From assembly GCA_035048815.1 (NCBI GenBank), contig JAUCBN010000018.1, forward strand, positions 17,565,001 through 17,629,000: 64,000 bases of DNA, written 5' to 3'. Both the position numbers and the translations under genes were made by a program. The DNA comes from Abelmoschus esculentus (taxonomy: Eukaryota; Streptophyta; Magnoliopsida; Malvales; Malvaceae). A model generated the notes under the pieces. It made no database searches and was not told the origin of the DNA. It worked only from the letters and a program-made list of their open reading frames with translations. Below, piece after piece: positions 50,301-60,580 of the stretch. The first letter of the stretch is position 1; each line of letters opens with the position of its first letter.

Positions 50301-50623
50301 AATGAATATTCATTTAATTAATACTTTTTATTCTTAATCTCATGTTAATCTAAAAAATGAATTTAAAAATAAAACTGCGACTGAATCTGAATTCAATTGA
50401 AAAGGTTATAAAATAGTGATAAAAATGTAAAATTTTAATTAAATTTTGGTTTTTCAAATTTTCGAATTTCTAAAATTCATAACCGAATCAAACTCAAAAT
50501 TCACTCAAGTTATTATAGTTGACTCAAATAATTTAAATAACTCGAATAGCTTGACTCGAATAACTTAAAATAAAAAATAATTTTTTAAAATCGATTCGAA
50601 TTTTACCCACCCCTAATTGGGGA

Positions 50624-52204
50624 TGTCACAGATCTTGAGGTGGTTGTAAGTCAATCTCCATCGGTAGGTGGGTTGTTAGACTCAGATTTTGTTTCTTATC
50701 GTAGCACCCAAAACTCTATTGTGGTTGTAATAATCTGAGGCTATATCGGGAGTTACAATACAATTTTGTAAATAGTTTTGAAAAGGTGTATCGATATACG
50801 TATAGTTATATCAGTACCTGCAAGTTAATATAAATAAAATTGATTTTTAACGATAAAAATTTGTATCGATATATTATACGGTATTAAAGCCATCCATCAT
50901 GAACCACTAATCAAATGGACAAAATTGCCCCCAACTATACGGTATTAAAGCCTTAACCGAACCATGATCTCATGAACGGAAATCCATGCCTTTGAACGTA
51001 GAAAACCTCCGTGAAATTCATGCATGAACCACAAACATGGTTGATTATCCAACCAACATAAATTATTAGAACGATTAAGTTTTAGGCATTAAAATTATTA
51101 TCATATTAAGTTTTTGTTTTATTTTTAATGACAAAATGACTTATTTATCATAAATTTTTAATTAGATGATTTGTTCGTTCCTAAACCTGTAATTAAGTAA
51201 CTGAATTATTATTTAAAAAATAACTTAATTATTTATAAACTTATAATTAAATAATTGAATTGCTACTTTTAATAGAGCAATAAATTATTTGTTTTTAAAT
51301 ATATAAGTAACCTATAGTGCAATTTACCCAAAGAAATATAATATATTTTTTAATCAACTACAAGTGATCGCAGTAGTATCTGTTATAACTTATAAAATAT
51401 AACTCAGTTATTGAACGTCGTTCGCTCAAACATTGTGTTGTAATACTCATACTCAAATTCGTAACCTGTAAAAATAATAACTATTCTCTTAACTACTAAG
51501 ATTAGATGATTCGTATATAAATACAATATAAACTTTTCCTAATTTTGTTATATACCGAAAAGTATGTACCGAAATTCTTATAATTTTTTTTAAAAAACGA
51601 TTTCTTCGCTTTTTAATCGTTTTTTAAGACTATCGTTTTTTTATTTTTTATAAATCTTTCTCCTTAAATTGTAGTTTGAAGAACAATATTTTTATCTATG
51701 ATTTTTGAAATTTGTCCAATAACCGAAAATATTATATCTTTTATAATATTTAAGATTAATTTTTCTAATAAGTTTTAAAACTTGATTTTCTTTTAATTTT
51801 TTTTATGTTGGTGGTTTCTACAACAAATTTTAGAACTTATTTCCACGTTTTAAAATTTGAGAAAAATTACGAAAAAACTAATTTAATAATATTTTGAATT
51901 TTTTTGATAAATTTTAAAATTTATATTTAACCTTAAATTAAGATTTTATATATATAACAACTACCAACTTTAAATAAGCAGAAAGTATGCACTAAAACAC
52001 GTGGAAATCCTTACCTTTCTTTGATATATATATTTAAGTTTCGTATTAAAAAAATAAGTTTATAATTTATAGTTTACGATTAAACTTAATAATATATTAA
52101 GGTTATAATTTTAAATTTAAAATAAAAACTTAAAATTTATTTATTTTATTGTTAAAACATAAAAAAAAATACCTTTGCTTTTTATCCTAAAACACTTTAG
52201 AGTT
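50624..52204. other. AT-rich spacer
   Basis: 50630-51060 is GC-normal, unrecognised, and lacks an open frame; the rest is AT-rich. No gene supported. Confidence 0.45.
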
Positions 52205-52744
52205 TTGAGATATTTATTATCGGATATCGGATCTGATCTGATTTAATTTTTTTGGATATCTGGATTTTTTGATCGATAATATAATGATCCGTATTTGATT
52301 CAATTTTTTGAATATCCGGCTTTTCAAATAATTAGATTGGATTTTTGAATATCCGATTATCAAAAAATATTTTTTAATTTAATTATTTTTTCGAATTTAA
52401 AAATTATATTTATGAGAATTTTAAAATTTTGAATATAACAAACAATAAATGATTAAATATAATAAGATTCACATCTATAAAAATTTTAATTGTTTTAATT
52501 TCGGATATAACAAGCATCAAATTATTAAAAATAAAAAATAATAATATTAAAAAATAATTTTTTATTTTTTTTTATTTTCGAATACTCCGGAACTTGAAAT
52601 ATTATGATATGTATATGATCCGGGAAATTTAAAATCAGATCGGATATTTGGTCCGAAAATAAAAATCAGATTGTATATCCAAAATTTCGGATCGGATAAA
52701 TAAAATTTCAGATTAGATCAATCGAATATTTTTGAACAATCCTA
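52205..52744. mobile_element. hAT-like element, GGATATCGGATC family (copy 4)
   Basis: Decayed left end (TTGAGATATTTATTATCGG) and right end (TTTTTGAACAATCCTA) correspond to family termini. The interior GGATATCGGATCTGATCTG and TCGGATCGGATAA units match. Flanking 8-mers TTAGAGTT and TCAGAGAC match 5/8. Confidence 0.55.
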
Positions 52745-52913
52745 TCAGAGACAAGCCCGAAATTTCTTGTTAGGGGTGCCAATTATCAAAAAGTTATATT
52801 AAAAACATAAGAATATAAAATTATAAAGTTATATGTAAAATTAAATTATTAATAAAAAATATAAATATATATAAAATATCAAAATTTAAAATTTTTAAAG
52901 GTATGACTATAAG

Positions 52914-53595
52914 TAGGGGTATTCAAAATTACCTGACTCGATGACCCAAAATAAAAATATCGGGTAATTCTTGAAAAAAATACTCGACTGGCCGACCCAA
53001 GAATACTGGGCCGGGATTGGATAAAAAAATTTCAATTCAAGGGTACCCGACCCAACCCGACTAATTTTATTATATATTATTTTTAGTTTTAAATTATATT
53101 TTTACTTTAGATTTCTTTAATATTTATACCTAAAATTAAATTTAAATCTCTAAATTAGTTTTATATTTTTATTATATACTTTTAATTTTTAATAATTTTA
53201 AATATATTTTTATTAATTTACTAATACCGAAAGAAAAAACGAGATTAATACTTTTAACGTCATGTTAGTGATAAAAATTAATAAATATAGATGTATATAT
53301 AAATTCAAATATTTTAAAATTAATTTTAAATCACTTATTTTTTATGTTTGGTTATGTATTATAAAATTATAAAATTTATATGTTTAATATATAATTTTTT
53401 TAATTTTCAAATAAAAAATAAAAAATAATAATTATGAACCAGATACCTGAATTTTACGGGTACCCAATAATAAATATCCGATTTAAATGGGCTATGCATA
53501 AATCGATTTTAATGACCTGAAAAAATCGGGTACCCGTTTTTCAATACCCGGTAATAAATACCTCTAAAAACCGGGTCCGGTAATAAATGCCTCTA
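52914..53595. mobile_element. hAT-like element, CCGGGTACCCG family, next to UGT start
   Basis: The left end TAGGGGTATTCAAAATTACC matches the 8350 family. The right end is duplicated: CCGGTAATAAATACCTCTA ends at 53565 and CCGGTAATAAATGCCTCTA at 53595. Flanking 8-mers match poorly (ACTATAAG, ACTGCACC). The right end is 83 bp before the UGT start codon. Confidence 0.6.
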
Positions 53596-53678
53596 ACTGC
53601 ACCAACGATATTGACGAGTAGTACCCTCTGAAAAACGAGCTTATCAGAGAAATCTTAAAACCAATCTTGCTTTGAGAC

Positions 53679-55109
53679 ATGGAGGACTCAACCAAGACTC
53701 ACGCAGTGCTCTTATCAAGCCCTGGTTTAGGCCACCTTATTCCAGTCATGGAGCTTGGAAAACGCCTACAGACACTCAATTTCAAGGTAACAATCTTTGT
53801 TGTTCCTTCAGGAACATCAGCCGCAGAATCACAGGTAATCGAATCATTTGCGAGCATGAACCTATCTGAGGTTATCGTTCTCCCCACACCCGATGTCTCC
53901 CACATTGTCGATCCTGATGATACAGTTGTTACTCGAATAGGAGTTCTTATGCATGAAACTAGACCTGCATTTTCGTCTGCAATTTCTGCTCTGAGTTCCC
54001 CTCCAACTATTCTAATAGTTGATTTGTTCGGAATCGACAATCTAGAGGTTGCTGATGAGTTTAAGATTCCAAAGTTTGTTTACATCACTTCCCATGCATG
54101 GTTTCTTGCATTAACTTTACATCTTCCGATTCTCCATGAGAGTGTGACAGGAGAGTATGTTGATGAAAAGAATGCTTTGTTTATGTCCGGATGTAAGCCC
54201 CTTATGCCTGAAGATGTGGTCGATCCGATGTTATGTCGGTCTGATAAACAGTACTTTGATTATTTAAGCTTGGCCATTGATATTCGAATGGCCGATGGGA
54301 TTTTGCTCAACACATGGGAGGAGCTGGAACCTGCTACGCTTGCTGCTTTGCATGATCATAAACTCTGGAGGGACATCGGCAACTGTAAGGTTCCAATCTT
54401 TCCAGTAGGGCCACTTGTAAGGACGACAACAGGTCCAATTGACCCGAACAAAACTGAACTATTTCACTGGTTAGAAAACCAACCGAATGAATCTGTGTTG
54501 TTTGTATCATTTGGGAGTGGTGGGGTACTGTCAAATGAGCAACTGATAGAGTTGGCTTATGGTCTAGAGCTAAGCCAGCAGAGGTTCATTTGGGCGGTTC
54601 GAGTACCAACAGCTGAAAAGAAATCCCATGATGGGTCATTTTTCACTACAGGGAATTCCAGCAATGCCAATGAAGGACTAGCGAGCTATTTGCCTGAAGG
54701 ATTCTTAGACCGGACCAAGAACGTGGGTTTCATCGTCTCTGATTGGGCTCCACAGGTCGAAATTTTAAGGCAAGACTCGGTTGGGGGATTCCTGTCGCAC
54801 TGTGGTTGGAACTCAAGCTTGGAAAGTATCATGAATGGAGTACCCTTGATAGCTTGGCCCTTGTATTCAGAGCAGAAAATGACTGCTTCGTTGTTGGAAG
54901 AAGACTTGAAAGTAGCCGTGCGACCGAGAACGTTGCCATGGAAGGGAATCGTGGGAAGAGATGAGATACAGGTGATGGTGGAAATGTTACTGGTGGGTGA
55001 AGAAGGTCGTGCAATGAGAGGCAGAGTCAAAGAGCTGAAATCGAGTGGAGAAAGAGCTTGGAATCACAATGGTTCTTCTGCTAAAGCACTGGCTCAATTC
55101 ATGTGTTAA
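53679..55109 (+). CDS. UGT72E: UDP-glycosyltransferase, UGT72 family, intact
   Basis: Cytosolic family-1 glycosyltransferase that would move a sugar, probably glucose, from UDP-sugar to a small phenolic; UGT72E members act on monolignols and related phenylpropanoids. One exon, 476 residues, standard length. Catalytic His19 lies in SSPGLGHLIPV and the partner Asp115 in ILIVDLFG. The PSPG donor-binding box is complete at residues 356-399 (WAPQVEILRQ ... HCGWNSSLES ... LYSEQ), 44 residues ending in Gln, which favours UDP-glucose. No signal peptide or membrane segment is seen. ATG 53679 starts the family-typical N-terminus. Subfamily and acceptor are inference. Its relative at 60581 is a pseudogene. 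Proximal upstream DNA is a hAT element. Confidence 0.93.
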   Translation: MEDSTKTHAVLLSSPGLGHLIPVMELGKRLQTLNFKVTIFVVPSGTSAAESQVIESFASMNLSEVIVLPTPDVSHIVDPDDTVVTRIGVLMHETRPAFSSAISALSSPPTILIVDLFGIDNLEVADEFKIPKFVYITSHAWFLALTLHLPILHESVTGEYVDEKNALFMSGCKPLMPEDVVDPMLCRSDKQYFDYLSLAIDIRMADGILLNTWEELEPATLAALHDHKLWRDIGNCKVPIFPVGPLVRTTTGPIDPNKTELFHWLENQPNESVLFVSFGSGGVLSNEQLIELAYGLELSQQRFIWAVRVPTAEKKSHDGSFFTTGNSSNANEGLASYLPEGFLDRTKNVGFIVSDWAPQVEILRQDSVGGFLSHCGWNSSLESIMNGVPLIAWPLYSEQKMTASLLEEDLKVAVRPRTLPWKGIVGRDEIQVMVEMLLVGEEGRAMRGRVKELKSSGERAWNHNGSSAKALAQFMC

Positions 55110-56307
55110 AACCCTTTCGTTTCTGTGTTTAATTTGAGTGTCTCTTGAATCAATAAAAACTGATGTAAAATGGAATGCAAATTCAGTGCCAGTTAGTGTG
55201 TACATTCGATCGAATCGAGTAAAATTTGTCATTTGCAAATCAATCGATAAAAAAAAATCACAATAAAAAGATCGTCGGTGATGATTTTCAGCCTTCCCTC
55301 GACATTGCTACTGCCGTCAAAGGTTCTGAAACCGGTGGAAGCGATATGTACAAGGAGAAGACTCGGAGATTCGAATATTGAAGAAAAAAATTATTAAAAA
55401 AAATCACGAATTTTTAACGTGAATCACCATGGACATGTAACTTTAAAAAAATAAGTACGAGTTTCTCTTGTTAATTTACTAATGTTTTGTATTCTCTTAC
55501 AATTTTAATAGAATTGAACTAAATGATTGTGGTATTGGTTTCAGCCAAATCTGTTACTTTGAGTATTTTTAGACTAAAAATGGGTGGAATTACCGAAATA
55601 TTGGTTTTAGTTTTTTATTTAAAAAATTTATTTTTTTAAAAAATATTTTTAATAATATTATATATTATTGTTCAAATTAAAATAAATAAATAAATAAATG
55701 GATTACAATCTGATTTTGAACAAAAATAATATAAAAAATTCGATAATATTTAAAGTCGAATTTCAATCCATTTATCTTTAATAGTATATCATGTTAATAG
55801 TTCTCAATAATATATTATATTAGTAGTGTTTAATACTGTACGTTGATTTTAGACTCATTCAAATAATTAATCAAAAATTTGTTAAAACAATATTTACATA
55901 TTTTGGGAAAGGAAACAAACTCTCATTAAGGAAAGTAATTGCTAATATAAGTGCAAAAGCTTGATCCTCAAGCAACAATAACTGACCAAATAAATCACCT
56001 AAAAACATGCCAATGCCAGACTGGTTTATCAATATTTGAACAAAATCAAGCATAATTAAGTAGCATTATTTCAATTTGAGATTTTCAAGAAACACTATAA
56101 ATTAAATTTAAAAATAGATTTTATTGAGTAAAAATTTATTTATTAAAAAATAAATAAAAATTTAATTGAATAAATTTATATAATTAAATAATCTAAGTCA
56201 ACTGATTTATATTTGTTTTGAGATAATTTATAATAGAGAAAATTATATATTTAATAGTTAATTATATCTATATTATTGTTATAGTACTTCAATTATTATT
56301 TTTAATA
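55110..56307. other. UGT 3' flank and AT-rich spacer
   Basis: 3' UTR sequence just after 55109 (AATAAA at about 55151). A GC-normal patch, 55275-55380, is unrecognised. The rest is AT-rich. No further gene. Confidence 0.45.
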
Positions 56308-56560
56308 CTCTTTCTGTTTCATAAATATTGTCTTTTGTTGATTTTTTTTAAGTTAATCTTTTTTAACTTTGACTAATGATTATTTAAAATTTTTTATTGA
56401 TAAAAATATGAAAAAAAATATATTTTAGAAACCTCTATCCGATTAGATCTCAAATATATATTTTATAAAATCTAATTATTTAAAATATTTAATATAATTA
56501 TAGTCAAAGTTTAAAAAATTAACTTTTAAAATATTAATAAAAGACATTATTTGTGAGAAG
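56308..56560. mobile_element. Stowaway-like MITE
   Basis: 253 bp flanked by TA on both sides. The left end CTCTTTCTGTTTCATAAATA and the right end read inward (CTTCTCACAAATAATGTCTT) are inverted. Inner arms share AGTTAATCTTTTTTAACTTT-like inverted sequence. Confidence 0.6.
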
Positions 56561-56692
56561 TATTGAGTATCAATTTAAAATATTATATTAATTTTTAAGG
56601 TAAAACATCGTATTAATTTTGATAGAATTTTGTCTCTTCTCCTTTTCACCCTCATATTTCTCATCGATATTCTGATCTTAGATAGGGGTGTA

Positions 56693-57149
56693 CATTCGAT
56701 TAATTCGGTTGATGGTCGAACTAAATTGACCAAAACCAACTTAACCGAAAGTTTTAAAATTTTAATCGTTAACTGAATCGAATTTTCTTTAACCGAATTA
56801 ACTGAACCAAAATTTATTATAAATTTTGATTAAATTATATAATAGATCACTAAATTAAGCTAAAATAATTTTTAGTCACTAAACTTTTATTTTATACTAA
56901 TTTAATATAAAATTTAATGACCATTTTATAATATAAAAATTTAATGAATATTTTATAAATTTTTAAAAGTTAAATAACTAAAAATAAATAAATATAATAT
57001 ATATAATATTTAATATATATAGTTTCGGTTAATTCAATTAATTAACCAATTTCAATCCGAATTAACCGATAATTGAATTACCAAAAATTAATCGATCGAA
57101 TTAAGTTTGATCGGTTAATTCAATTAACCAAACCGAATGCACACCCTTA
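56693..57149. mobile_element. hAT-like MITE with perfect 8-bp duplication
   Basis: Termini TAGGGGTGTACATTCG and, inward from the right, TAAGGGTGTGCATTCG are inverted. ATCTTAGA flanks both sides exactly (56685-56692, 57150-57157). Subterminal units AATTCGGTT/AACCGAA and TTAACCGAT are present. 457 bp, non-coding. It is the best-preserved insertion among the small elements here. Confidence 0.85.
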
Positions 57150-57157
57150 ATCTTAGA

Positions 57158-58214
57158 GTTCAGGTTATCCAATAAACCCTATATTAACCATGTTAATACT
57201 CAGATCCTCAAATTTTAATTATCTTTAGCGTTTTCTTAAACTTCAAAGAATAAAAAAATATTCAACGGGAAGAAGAAAAATATGGAGAATTTATAATTTT
57301 AATTCAAAAATTAAAATACTATTTTAATCAATAAAACTTTAAACTAAAATAATAGGTTATATAAATATTTGGAGTAAAACTATTATTAACTCAAATCACA
57401 TCATTATTTTTTTTAATTTTAAATTATAAAATTACCAAAATATAAAAAAAACATTACATCAAATATTATTTTATTAAAAATAATAATTAAGATATTAAAA
57501 TAATAATATAAACATAACTAAAATACTATATACTTAATATTCCTTTATAATATGATAGCTACATAGAGAACTAAGTGTTACACACCGACAATAAATTATA
57601 TACGCCAATAACAATATCTTAGCAATTAAATTTGTGTACATAATTCCTCAAAATAAAAGTAAAAATAATTTTTTAAACAATTTCTCGGTTATTATTACAA
57701 GTTAACGTTTGTTTATATTTTTAATTTTTTTATAAAATACATTGCAAAAAATAATAATAATTAAACTTAAATTAGTTTACTCGTTCAATTCAATTATAAA
57801 TTATTTTATATTAAGTCATTTGACTATAAAAATATAAAATAATTAGTTTTAAAAAAATAATTAAATTACATTCGTTCAAAAGTTAACGTCAAATGACATA
57901 CCGATTAGTAAAATTGATATAATAAAATTTTAACCTTCAGCATTTATATATATTATTACAGTACGATCTTAATTTAGCCTTAGACATTTATACAATAAAA
58001 TTTTAGTATACCTTCTAATCCATTCCAGTATTATCTCTTTCACCGTCATCTTTTATCGGCGTGTCGGTTGTTGTTCTTTTATCACCGCCGTCAACCGTCT
58101 ACCGAAAATATTTCTCTATCGCTGAGGCTAAACAGTGAGTTGTAAAGGTTACATTTTAATAAATTATACATGTTTTAAAATTTTTTGAACAACGCTTGAG
58201 GCTAAACATACCAA
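57158..58214. other. AT-rich spacer
   Basis: No gene. A GC-normal patch at 58020-58135 is unrecognised. Confidence 0.45.
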
Positions 58215-59903
58215 TAGGGGTGTTCATTGTCGGATAGCGGATCGAATTAGATTTGATTTTTTTAGATTTTCAAAATCAATGATATAGTGATCCGTATCCG
58301 ATCCGAAAAAAGCAGATATCCACATATTTAGATATCTGACATTCAAGTCAAATAGTCGGATATCCGATTATCTGAAAATATAATTTGATTAAACTAATTT
58401 TTTGAATTTGAAGGTTGTATTTATGAAAATTTTAGAACTTCGAATATAATAAATAATAAATTATTAAATACAACATGTAATACCCCCTTCGTGTAAGATT
58501 CACGTTTATATAAGTTTTAATTTTTAAAATTTTTGACTACAACAAACACTAAATTGTTGAATATAATAAGATTAATATTAATAAAATTTAAATTTTCAGA
58601 TCCGAAACTTAAAAAATTGTGATCCATATCTGATCCGAAAAGCTTAAAATCAGATCAGATATCCTAATTTTCGTATCGGATCAATAAATAATCTGTTGAG
58701 TTGGTCAATCTTTGGAAGATGGCCAAGAGGGGGTGAATTGGCAATAAAAATTTGGTGGGAAAAATTTTCGGTAAAAATATAAAATATGAAGAACAAGTGA
58801 TTTATAGTGGTTCAAGCTTCGAACAAGCTCTACATCCACTACCTTAGCTCCCACTAAGGATTTTGAAACCAATTCACTAATTGAATTCGACCTTTTTTTC
58901 GATTCAAGGGATAATTGTTACAATTCGAATCAATTCTTCTACCCAAGAATTGATTCAACCTCACAAGATGATACAAAGGAATAAAGACAAATAAAAGGAT
59001 CTCTCACAAGACAAATATTGTCCCAATTACAAATAAACTCTCCCAAACTCAATTTTACAAGAATCAAATTGAAGTATACAAGTTGGGAGGTTAGGATTCG
59101 CAATGAAATGCTTTGAATTGGATTTGATTACTTGGATGGTGCTTGAGGTTCAGTCGTCCTTAATGCTGTCGAAAATACTTCATTTTATACCTTCTCATTG
59201 ATTCTTAATCGTTGTGGTTGTTGGGAATATAAATAAGACCGTTGAGACTTCATCTTTCAACCATAAAAATGCACTCTGCAACAGGCGGTATCGAAACACG
59301 AAGAACCTGTTTCGAAACAGACCAAAGTAGAAAGAGTTATTCTACATTTAATAGAGGGGTATCGATACATGCTTCGATACCTTTTTGAAACTATAAGGTT
59401 GAGTATCGAACCATATTTTGGAACAGGTTAACCATCATTCAAAGTCTTAACTACCACCAACGGTCGAGTCATTTAATGCTAAAATAGCCGTTGGGGATTA
59501 AAGGGTGTATCGATACTAGTATCGATACTTAGAGTCACAATTTTAAATATTTTAAAATTTGTTAAAATACACAAATTGGTTTCGATACGTGATTCGAAAC
59601 AGGTGTTGGCAGTGATGAAAAGGTATCGAACCATGTTTCGATACTTGTTCTTAGTTTCAAGAACAAGGCTTTAAAACCCAGGTCGATATCGATACTTGTT
59701 CTTAGGGTATCGATACCCTCGTGCAAAAACACTTAGAAAATTCATTTAAAAGTTCTTGGCTTGACTTGAAGATAAAAGTTTGACTTAGGGACTTAAAAAT
59801 TCATTGCAAAATAGTCTTTATACTTAATTGTTATATCAAAATCAATTTCAGTTTTATATAATCCAATTGAATTGATCAGGTCAGATATTTTTGAACACCC
59901 CTG
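58215..59903. mobile_element. hAT-like element, GGATATCGGATC family (copy 5), with nested LTR
   Basis: The left end TAGGGGTGTTCATTGTCGGA and right end (CAGGGGTGTTCAAAAATATC inward) are family termini. Flanking 8-mers CATACCAA and CTTACCGG match 5/8. Left part 58215-58693 and right part 59859-59903 join smoothly if 58694-59858 is removed. Confidence 0.7.
58694..59858 (-). mobile_element. Solo LTR with GTATCGATAC palindromes (copy B)
   Basis: Flanked by a perfect 5-bp duplication TAATC (58689-58693, 59859-59863) inside the hAT element. It is the reverse of copy A at 48763: for example TTTATAGTGGTTCAAGC and CTACATCCACTACCTTAGCT (58802-58852) are the inverse of 49620-49675. Palindromes lie at 59356-59382, 59504-59530 and 59684-59720. 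1165 bp. No coding sequence. Confidence 0.75.
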
Positions 59904-60580
59904 CTTACCGGTCGCAAATTTTTTGTTAAGAAAAGCAAGTGAAATCCTAAAGACTAATGGTGTCCTACATTAATTTCATAGATCAGGGAGTGGGTATCAG
60001 AATCCATGACCATGCATCCATTAATCTGAAAAGGAATCATAAGAGTAAAATAATGGAAACATAAAAAATTGGATTTCCATGGAGAAGCAAATGATAGTTG
60101 AAGCTCCATCCACTTAGGGAGAGGAAGAATACTTCTTTACTCATAAACAAAATATTCCTCCAAAGTGAACCCAAACTATTCATGAGAAATGAACATTCAC
60201 GACTATGGATGGACATTTGACCCGATCCGACGGGTTAGATTTTTCAAGAAAATGGTCAGGTGGTTTTTTTTAGGATAGTATTAGATCATATTCAAGTTTA
60301 AAGTAAAAAATATTTGACCTGATCAGTAATAATAATTTATTTTCATTTTAAATATTTAAAGAAAATTATTGTAATCTCTCTTAATATATTTTTCAATTAA
60401 TTCTCAATTTTATCAACTATATAATATATATATATATATGTGTGTGTGTGAAAGAGAGAGAGAGAGATCAATTCATACCATTTATCTATATTAAATAGCC
60501 TTGGACCAAAACTGCAAGTGGGCAAAACGCAAAGCACCAGCTTTAATCGTTTCTCTTTCGTCCCTTAATTTCTATGTTCA
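59904..60580. other. Spacer and 5' flank of UGT pseudogene
   Basis: GC-normal unrecognised sequence 59930-60190, a short CCCGATCCGACGGG hAT-like fragment at about 60220, then microsatellites. 60480-60580 should be the former promoter and 5' UTR of the UGT copy. Confidence 0.45.
60424..60468. repeat. Compound microsatellite (TA)n-(TG)n-(GA)n
   Basis: ATATATATATATATA, then TGTGTGTGTGTG, then AGAGAGAGAGAGAGA, about 110 bp before the UGT pseudogene start. Confidence 0.85.

Larger units (their letters stand above)
48282..50615. mobile_element. hAT-like element, ACTCGAGTT family, with nested LTR
   Basis: The left end is TAGGGTTTCACACTCGATCG; the right end read inward is TAGGGGTGGGTAAAATTCGA. Both flanks carry ATTGGGA/ATTGGGGA. 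Subterminal TTATTCGAGT/ACTCGAATAA units are inverted. Between about 48490 and 50300 lies unrelated DNA that includes an Ogre-like LTR end and primer-binding-like site, so the element was a landing site. Confidence 0.55.

Noticed and set aside
53699..55030. Several 60-114-codon minus-strand frames over the UGT gene
   Set aside because: Antisense shadows of a conserved coding exon.
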